Shown one piece after another: positions 57,701-64,000 of a stretch of DNA of 64,000 nucleotides (positions are counted from its first letter, which is position 1; each line of letters opens with the position of its first letter). A program made the position numbers and the translations under genes. The notes below the pieces were generated by a model that had not been told where the DNA came from, ran no database searches, and saw only the letters and a program-made list of their open reading frames with translations. The stretch is taken from positions 2,840,501 through 2,904,500 of the forward strand of contig JANUWF010001497.1 in NCBI GenBank assembly GCA_026120185.1, in the 5' to 3' direction. Source of the DNA: Voacanga thouarsii. Its lineage: Eukaryota; Streptophyta; Magnoliopsida; Gentianales; Apocynaceae.

Positions 57701-58831
57701 GGAAGAAATTGGTTCTTGACTTTGCTAAGCAAGCTGGAAAAGTTATGGGATTTAGCTAGAAGAATTCTTAGAATATAGAAGGATTTGTGAGCAAAATTTT
57801 GAACCATTTTGAAATAGCTTTGTAACTAAAACTTAGGAGTGTTTGAAGGTCCATTAATGATGGTTTCCAGCCACCATCTTGGAGAAGAATGAGGGAAATT
57901 TTAGGTATTCTTATGCATGGGTTAGTTGCTCAATCTCCATGGTTAAACACCTGGTAGCTTGTTAGAAAATTTCTGGTTTGGTGAGGTTATATGAGCTGCG
58001 AAATTCCAAGACATTTTCATCCCCTTGCTCACATGAAATTGGTTACTTTCTAGCAAGAATATAATGGCATTTGGGCTGCATTTTTTGGACATTCCAGCCA
58101 AAAGGAAATGCTGGAAAAAATTCCAGATTCTTGCCAAAACAAGAACAAGCAAAGCATGGTTCTTTGAAGGTGAAGCTATGATGATTTAGTTGAAAATCGA
58201 CTAGCTATTTCTTTTCCTATATTTCGGCCATCCCTTAACACAAGAGTTGAAAATTTTGAAAAATTCAAGACTAAGATTTATCTAAGACATTTTATAAAGA
58301 AATTAGGAGAATTAAAGAAATAGGAGTATTTTGAATTTAAATAGGTTAGGACATAGGTTGCTAAAATGATGAAGATTAAAACTCCTCTAGATTTTCTTTT
58401 AGGACAAGATCACATGGTTAGAATATTACCATTTTGTCTCCCCTAAAACAACATATCTAGCTTCATGGAATGTAAGAAATAGAATTCAAACGTTAGTTAG
58501 GATAATTAAAAATTATACTTAGTTGAAAGGATTTGAACTTATGACCTTAGGAATCAACCATAAAGCTCTAACCACTTAACCACATTAATTCTTGATTTTA
58601 TTTTCCCAACTTAATTCTCTTCCCTCCTACTTCTTAATTCTTTCCTTCTCTCTCCTCTAAGAAAAATTTCCTAATTACCCTCAATACTTAGCAATCATAA
58701 ATAAACCATATAAACTACATATAACATATCTAAAACACACAAACTCATTCAGTAAATATATTTTTATGCAATATGTCATAAAGTGCATCCCATTTCTCTA
58801 ATTCTAGGGTAGGTTTAGGTGGAATTGTACA
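54782..58831 (-). repeat. 5' LTR of R3, remaining part
   Basis: Continues the LTR from 34069 to its outer end TGTACAATTCC (minus strand, 58831; the 3' LTR has TGTAAAACCCC). It retains the roughly 600-bp segment at 57098-57715 missing from the 3' LTR, including TGGCCGAATGGCC near 57250. Microsatellite (GT)13 is at 56348-56374. Confidence 0.9.
58527..58592 (-). other. tRNA-like segment inside the R3 5' LTR
   Basis: Minus strand: TGGTTAAGTGG (perfect A-box match) and GTTCAAATCC (perfect B-box core), with TTTTT about 20 nt further on. It is the fourth copy of the module. Confidence 0.7.
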
Positions 58832-59760
58832 TCTTAGGTATTGATTTGGAAAGTACAAAGTTCAGAATATATGCCCTTATTTCTAGAACATATCTCCAAA
58901 AATACACTGAAAGAGTAGCAAGAGATATCATGCTTCGGACATTTCCATCAATGTCCTATTCCTTCTCTCAGCTACTCTATTCTACTAGGGTGTTTTCGGT
59001 ACAAAGAGCTTGGATACTATCTCATGATGTACTATTTAGTCCTTGAATTCACCAATGAGGTATTCTCCACCACGATTCGATCATAAGATCTTGATTAGTT
59101 TATGTTTATCTGTTCAATGCTCCACTTCAGCCTTAAACTCTTTAAACTTATCAAAAGAGTCAGACTTGTGTCATATCAGATAAACATAATCATACCTTGT
59201 ACAATTATCTGTGAAAGTGATGAAGTACTCAAACCTCTCTCTAGCTAGTGTAGATAAAGGGCCACACATATCAGTGTGAACAAGATTTAATACTTCTTTG
59301 GCTCTATCCACCCTTTAGGTAAATGACCTTTTGGTCATTTTTTCTATAAAACAAGATTCACATTGAGACTAACTTTCCATTCTTAATCAGCCTAAAGGCC
59401 CATCATGGAATAACCTCTAAATTATGATTGAGTTAATGTGACCCAACCATAGATGCTAAAGATATAAGTCATTGACATTGGTATTTCTCTTCCTATTTAA
59501 AGGTTCAGGCTGAGCTTTATTCAATTGATTATTAATAGAATTTATAAAGAATAGATTTCTATACATGTACCCAGTACATATTACTTCTCTATTTCTACTG
59601 ATAGTTATACCAGAATGGAAAGAAATGGAATATTCTTAATTTATAAGTTTTGCAACTGAAACCAAATTCTGTCTGAAACTAAGAACAAATAAAATATCCT
59701 TCAAAACAACTATTCTATTACAATCAAAAGTGAGTTTTAGTTCTCCCACTGCAAGAGCCG
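58832..59760 (-). pseudogene. integrase and GAG-pre-integrase of copia D (upstream half)
   Basis: Continues the D integrase cut at 27779. Starting from TCTTA (target repeat) the minus strand encodes the end of FWGYA-type sequence, RIVVENTSLVNS, EFKAEV-type and TDDCTR-type segments, all split over frames by many stops. The zinc-finger and pre-integrase region is at 59400-59730. Badly decayed; order is still correct. Confidence 0.82.
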
Positions 59761-60089
59761 AAACTTTTGCTCCATTTTCTGCACGTAGTCCATGTTCACC
59801 CTTCTGGAGTCTTTTAATTTTTCTAAACCACTACAAGGAGTTATAAATATGATCGATGGCTCCTAAATCAACAATCCAAGTGGAAGTTGATCTAACCATT
59901 GATATAGACTCTAGATAGAAAACATAAATTGTGGAGTTTTTCTTCGCCTGAAGATCTAGACATACTCCTTTTTCTAGTGTCCCTTCTTTCTACATTTGAA
60001 GTATTTGCCCATAGGTTTATCTTTAGACTGGGATTTGGGCTGGTGCACTGCATTCGCCTTCTTTTTTTTGAACTTTCTTGGTTTGGACC
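59761..60089 (-). pseudogene. gag: protease and gag zinc-knuckle region of copia D
   Basis: The minus strand reads GPNQESSKKRRRMQCTSPNP, then a knuckle-like CFKCRKKGHWKK in a broken frame (near 59975-60015), then the protease start with LGAIDH in place of SGATDH. Gag is cut at 60089 by LTR E; the rest of gag and the 5' end of D lie beyond E. Confidence 0.8.
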
Positions 60090-61800
60090 TGTTGGAATGT
60101 ATGCCCTCAAAGACTAGGTATTCTGTGTAAACATATTACAATAAAATGTTTATTCATTTAATTTAGTTTGTTTCTTATATTTTTGCACATTTAAAGGTCC
60201 AAATGTGACAAATTAATGGTCTATGTGTTGAGTTATTCTTCATAGTAAGGTACAGACCATGGGTACTTGTCATATAAGTAAAATTGTGTTCTTAGTCGTT
60301 TGATAGAACTGGGCATTTCTTCAAGGTAAGACTATTATGCCATGATTTTCAATGAGGAATGGTTTACCTTGAATCAGTAAGTAGTTCATTCACATCCTTG
60401 GCATACTTGAGTATGAGTTGATGGTCTGGTGAAGTTAGGGTTTTATACTTTAATGTATGTTGGGTGAAATTTATTTTGTGAGATCAATAACCTTGTATGT
60501 TGTGTGTATTACTCTAGTTGCTTAAGATGAACTCATACAACAAAGTTTCTATACTTAGTTAGTGATGTTAAATCACCCCCTTGTAATTGTTCAAGATACT
60601 CTAATGATCCAGGGCCTTGGGAATATGACTTTAGAATGTGTGCTTTTAGGTAGCTTCCAATAATAAGCAAGTACATTCAAGTGAGTCATGGATTATCGAC
60701 TAGAGATTTAAGGATGGTAGATGTCTTTGAGATGGGTGTTAGTACCTGTATCCTGTCTCATTTATGGGTGTTACATAGAGGGGTATTTCGGTCATTTCAC
60801 CTGTAGGTCGGAGACATTGCTTTAACAATATTGTTCTTGTGGTTAATATTTTAATATGGTGATAAATAGAAATATTTAAAATGATAAAATGTGACTATTT
60901 AATAATAAGGGCATTTTGGTCATTTTAGTAGTCATGAATAAGATGTTTCTTGGTCCCTGAAATAGCTCAGGTTACCTTGATGTTGTTTAGATAGAATCTG
61001 GGCTTAATTGATAATTATTTGAAACAGAAGTAAATTTATTCTAAGAGTCCAATTAGAATTAAGTAATTATTGTTGGGTTTTAATAAGGCCTAGAAAAGAT
61101 AATTAATTAATTAAGAGAATTGGGTTGGAATAAATTAATTAATTAGGCTTATATATGTTGACATATATTAAGAGTTCAATTAGAATTAATTAATTAATTG
61201 GTCTTGGGTATTTATGAGGCCCAGAAAAGATAATTAATTAATTAAGAGGATTGGGTCAGTCATGAATTGGTTATTGAGCTCAGCACCTAGCCTATTAGGG
61301 CTTCATGTTTTTCAGCCATTAAGGCTTAAGAAAGCCCTATATTGACCGAATATAGTGAGAAGAAGAGAAGGAAAAAAGTAACGACGTCATTAGAGTTCTT
61401 CTTTCTCTGGTGTGTGTTGTCTCCTCTTCTCCATATCTGGTTTTTCGTCCTTTTTCTCCCCTCTCTATAGTAAAGTGTGTTTTTATTATTTAAAAGGAGC
61501 TCTAACTAAGCTAACGCCAAGAGAAAGATAGAGTTATACTCCAAAAGACAAAGAGAAGTAGCTTGGAGATGCTTGATGCATAGGAGTAGAAGATTGGCGG
61601 GAGTTCCAGTTGAACAGCAGGCACCTCCTTCTCCCCCTCCAACGTAAGAAGAAGTTCCAGTGCAATCCGTTCCTACGTTGGTTAATCCTCGATCAGTAAG
61701 GAAAAGTAAGTACTTTCTCCTAGATATAGCTCGAAAAACTGAAAATTTGAAAAACTTTTCCACTGCATTATTTCCTCTGATGCTTTTCCACGATCCTTCA
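60090..61800 (+). repeat. 5' LTR of copia E
   Basis: 1711 bp, TGTTGGAATGTATGCCCTCA to ATCCTTCA, in the same family as the B-D LTRs but shorter. No protein content. Confidence 0.92.
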
Positions 61801-61802
61801 AG

Positions 61803-61815
61803 TGGTATCAAAGCC
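61803..61815 (+). promoter_or_regulatory. primer binding site, copia E
   Basis: TGGTATCAAAGCC, 2 bp after the LTR: the iMet site with one change from TGGTATCAGAGCC. Confidence 0.92.
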
Positions 61816-61938
61816 ACAATTTTCATCTAGGGGCATGTACTAAGGTTAAAGACTGGAAAATGTGGTTCCTTTACTATTAAAAAATGAATCTTTTGTGATT
61901 TCATGTAATACCTCATACTTTAGTTTTTAGAATTCATG

Positions 61939-61961
61939 TATGCCTCGTGGTTAGAGGCATA
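61939..61961 (+). other. hairpin in leader E
   Basis: TATGCCTC-GTGGTTA-GAGGCATA: a perfect 8-bp stem with 7-nt loop, 124 nt after the primer site. A second version (CCTCGTGGTTAGTGGCATAGG) occurs near 62030 with the left arm altered by a short insertion. Confidence 0.6.
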
Positions 61962-62194
61962 GGATCATGTATTCTAATGGTTTCCCATTGTTTTCCTAGT
62001 TTCTAGAGTTCATGTATGCCTCAATGTACACCTCGTGGTTAGTGGCATAGGTATTTGTAAGGGCATAGTTTTTATACCTAGTTTTGTATTTCTTTGTATT
62101 CTTTTAATTTGTAACTTTTGGAGACTAGAAGAACGTGATTGCTGAAATTGTTGAGGGGCGAAAAGTGGCTGAAAAGCTAGATTTTTTTTTAGAA

Positions 62195-62350
62195 ATCAGC
62201 AAACTACAAAGCGGACCCGACGCTAGGTTTGCTGGTTGGACCAGGCACTAGGTCCACTCTACCTGGTTGGAATTTTTGGAGAAACAAATTGGACCTTGTG
62301 GCAAGTGAGCCCAATGGACCAGGTGCTAGGTCCACTCTACCCAGAGGCAG
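62195..62350 (+). repeat. palindromic module shared with Tat-like LTRs
   Basis: Two units: ACCCGACGCTAGGTTTGC followed by GGACCAGGCACTAGGTCCA, and GGACCTTGTGGCAAGTG followed by GGACCAGGTGCTAGGTCCA. Each ends in (C)ACTCTACC. They match the units in LTRs T1 (8195-8430) and T3 (16158-16400), which end in (C)ATTCTRTCC. Confidence 0.75.
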
Positions 62351-63477
62351 TTGTGCGCAAATTTGTCTGTGAAATAGGAGAGCACTACTAAAGTTTTTGT
62401 TCCTAAATTTTTTCTTCATGTAATCATGTTTTGAAACCATTGTATAAGGCTAAGTTTCTGAAATAGTTTTACTTATCTATAGATGAATAATTTGCATGAA
62501 AATGAATAGTAAAGGATGGAACAACCTTAGGATTAAACATGATCATTAGTTTTTTAATTCATGATGTTTAATCCATTATTTGGTTACATAGGAATAAATG
62601 AATAGTTTGAGCATGAAAAAGTTTACTTTTGGTATTATGCTTATTTCATTTTTGTGATGAAACGCATGAGTTCTTGTGAGACCAAAGTCTTACTAGACTA
62701 GACGGGTTTTGATAAAATGTTTTAATCTAAGTAATTTTCAAATAAAAGAGTTCATGGTTTATTCTCTTAAATGATATAATCCTTAATATAGAGAATAATG
62801 TTAAACTTAAGGTTATTTAATAAAGTTTTACTTGGTTATTAACTTAGAATAGTAAAATAAATTTATAGTTTATTTTCTCTCAAATGATTTAATTCTTGAC
62901 ATAGAGAATAATATTAAATTTCATATTTTTACTAAAGTTAATAAAACTATAAGATTATAGAAAACGGTTTTGGGCTTAAAACTGTATTTTCAATAAAAGA
63001 TTAAGTGGGAAAGGGGTTCTAAAGACCCCATGGCTTCTATCACAACTCTCATTAGAGATAGTGAATTTTCTCATGTCATTCTGAGCATGACCTCCTATAG
63101 GATGGATTTCCACAAGTATCTAGAACTAATGAAAGAGTAAAATTAAAAGACTAGGGTATTTGGTAAGATCGACCAACCTATGTTGGAGAATTTTAGCATT
63201 AGATTGCCCCCAGGTGGTGTGAATTAGTGGCCATCTTATCGGTGGAACTTTTTCTAGATTATTACCTATTTTAGGAAGTTTTTATTCGTGATGGTTATAC
63301 AGTTAACTTAGGATACTATTAATCTTCCTACGAAGCTCTGTTAGCTTTTCTAAGAGCCAAACTATTTATATTATCGATAATGGTTTTAAAATTTATTTAT
63401 TATCAAAAAAATAATATAAGAAATGTGCATTATTATTTCTTATAGGCTAAATGAATGTTTTTCGCAATATTTCAGAA

Positions 63478-64000
63478 ATGTTTGGTTTCAGTCCATTGTC
63501 AATCATTCTCAAGGAGAATAAGTTAACATGCCCAAATTATATGAACTAGAAAAGGAACCTGAACATAGTACTCACTGCCGAGAAATACAAGTATGTTCTT
63601 ATAGATCCCTGTCCTGAGATTAGGGAAGAATCCAATGATCAGGATCGAGAGACCAAGAAGGCATGGAAGAAAGCTGATGAGATAGCTAAATGTTACATGT
63701 TGGCTTCTATGTCTAGGGTGCTCCAATCTAAGCATGAGCATGAATTTATCATTGCGTACCATATTTGTTGACAAGAGCCAGCCCGCAAGGCAAGAAGATC
63801 TTAGGGCAATCATGAACACTAAGATGGTTGAGAGTGCATCGGTTCGAGAGCATCTGCTCAAGATGATTGTCTACTTCGAGGAGGCTAAGGTCTTAGGAGC
63901 AACAATAGAGACCAAGAGCCAAATTGGCATGGTTCTTAAAACTCTACTTGATTCATATTATTAGTTCAAGTAGAACTACAATATGAACAAGTTGGATATG
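63478..64000 (+). pseudogene. gag: gag of copia E, N-terminal part
   Basis: ATG at 63478 begins MFGFSPLSIILKENKLTCPN, with TAG at codon 24 (63547-63549), the position of the codon-27 stops in B and C. It continues IVLTAEKYKYVLIDPCPEI, KAWKKADEIAKCYMLASMSR; a small deletion shifts frame near 63765. VDKSQPARQEDLRAIMNTKM and EHLLKMIVYFEEAKVLGA follow up to TAG at 63962-63964, at the codon that is also a stop in A, B and C. It runs off the window. Confidence 0.9.

Larger units (their letters stand above)
27780..58831 (-). mobile_element. Ty3/gypsy chromovirus R3, non-autonomous deletion derivative
   Basis: A minus-strand LTR retrotransposon with both LTRs, primer site, internal region and polypurine tract, inserted in the integrase of copia D. 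Target repeats are TCCTA (27775-27779) and TCTTA (58832-58836), one mismatch. Without the 20.7-kb copia array inside its 5' LTR it is 10.3 kb: LTRs of 3792 and 4306 bp and an internal region of only 2242 bp. That region holds an acidic ORF and a permuted integrase with chromodomain-like tail; no protease, RT or RNase H is visible, so it would have needed another element's enzymes. Tekay/Del-like by the integrase end and tract. Confidence 0.88.
19637..60089 (-). mobile_element. Ty1/copia element D, interrupted
   Basis: A minus-strand copia element whose visible parts are its 3' LTR (19637-21526), RNase H end (21541-21896), RNase H/RT (26120-27420), integrase C-terminal part (27421-27779) and integrase-to-gag (58832-60089). 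It is cut by solo LTR R2, by element R3 with everything inside it, and by element E. Removing these leaves about 5.2 kb in correct order; the 5' part lies beyond E, outside the window. The halves join at matching codons on comparison with B and C. Confidence 0.88.
61816..63477 (+). mobile_element. leader of copia E
   Basis: A 1.66-kb non-coding leader. It contains two related hairpin segments (61934-61962 and 62012-62050), a GC-rich palindromic module (62195-62350) and an AT-rich part with AAAGTCTTACTAGACTAG-type sequence like the B/C leaders. The minus-strand ORF over the module is fortuitous. Confidence 0.8.
60090..64000 (+). mobile_element. Ty1/copia element E, 5' part
   Basis: A plus-strand copia element inserted in the gag of D. 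Visible are its complete 5' LTR, primer site, leader and the first 520 bp of gag; the rest runs off the window. The left flank is GGACC (60085-60089); the matching target repeat cannot be checked here. Confidence 0.92.

Noticed and set aside
63523..63861. 112-codon minus-strand ORF at the right edge
   Set aside because: Antisense shadow of the copia E gag, as are the similar antisense ORFs at 50719-50976 and 39275-39508.
1..64000. Host genes, rRNA, pararetrovirus insertions, CRISPR arrays
   Set aside because: Both strands were scanned; all long protein matches belong to copia or gypsy elements and all repeats are LTRs, microsatellites or local duplications.

Overview
The window is flowering-plant nuclear DNA made almost entirely of retrotransposons. 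It is AT-rich, carries plant-type Ty1/copia and Ty3/gypsy LTR elements with tRNA-iMet or tRNA-Asp-like primer sites, and ends one CACTA DNA transposon. I found no intact host gene, no rRNA gene and no CRISPR array. Every element ORF is broken by stops, frameshifts or insertions, so this looks like old heterochromatic intergenic DNA. The species cannot be named from the sequence.

Layout. 1-3629: 3' part of a copia element (A, +). 3630-10140: a Tat/Athila-like gypsy element (T1, +) with a complete LTR at 8026-9556, interrupted by a 3.3-kb chromovirus solo LTR (R1). 10141-13704: low-complexity duplications, an exon-like fragment, a CACTA end (11917) and a second type of copia LTR. 13705-17938: a minus-strand Tat-like element (T2) interrupted by another Tat-like LTR (T3). 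From 17939 the rest is one nest: chromovirus fragment R4, then copia LTR F, then copia element D (-). D is split by chromovirus solo LTR R2 (21897-26119), by chromovirus R3 (27780-58831, -) and by copia element E (60090 to the window end, +). R3's 5' LTR is split by a 20.7-kb copia array (34070-54781, -) with the layout LTR-B-LTR-C-LTR. That array holds a plus-strand copia solo LTR (40461-42490) and a Tat-like solo LTR (44442-45985). Several insertions are fixed to the base by 5-bp target duplications, and the broken halves realign across each insertion.

The elements form three working sets. Copia A-F share an LTR that begins TGTTGGAATGTATG, an iMet primer site, a GTGGGAGATT polypurine tract and the order gag-PR-INT-RT-RNase H. 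The chromovirus LTRs R1-R4 are 3.3-4.3 kb and run from TGTGAAACCCC to GGGTGTTACA; all four complete copies carry a tRNA-like segment with pol III A and B boxes and a nearby T-run. The Tat-like LTRs T1-T4 carry GC-rich palindromic arrays upstream of a TATA box. The most interesting observations are the tRNA-like module in the chromovirus LTRs, the palindromic units shared by Tat-like LTRs and a copia leader, the LTR-sharing copia tandem, gag stop codons shared by separate copia copies, and a permuted integrase in R3.
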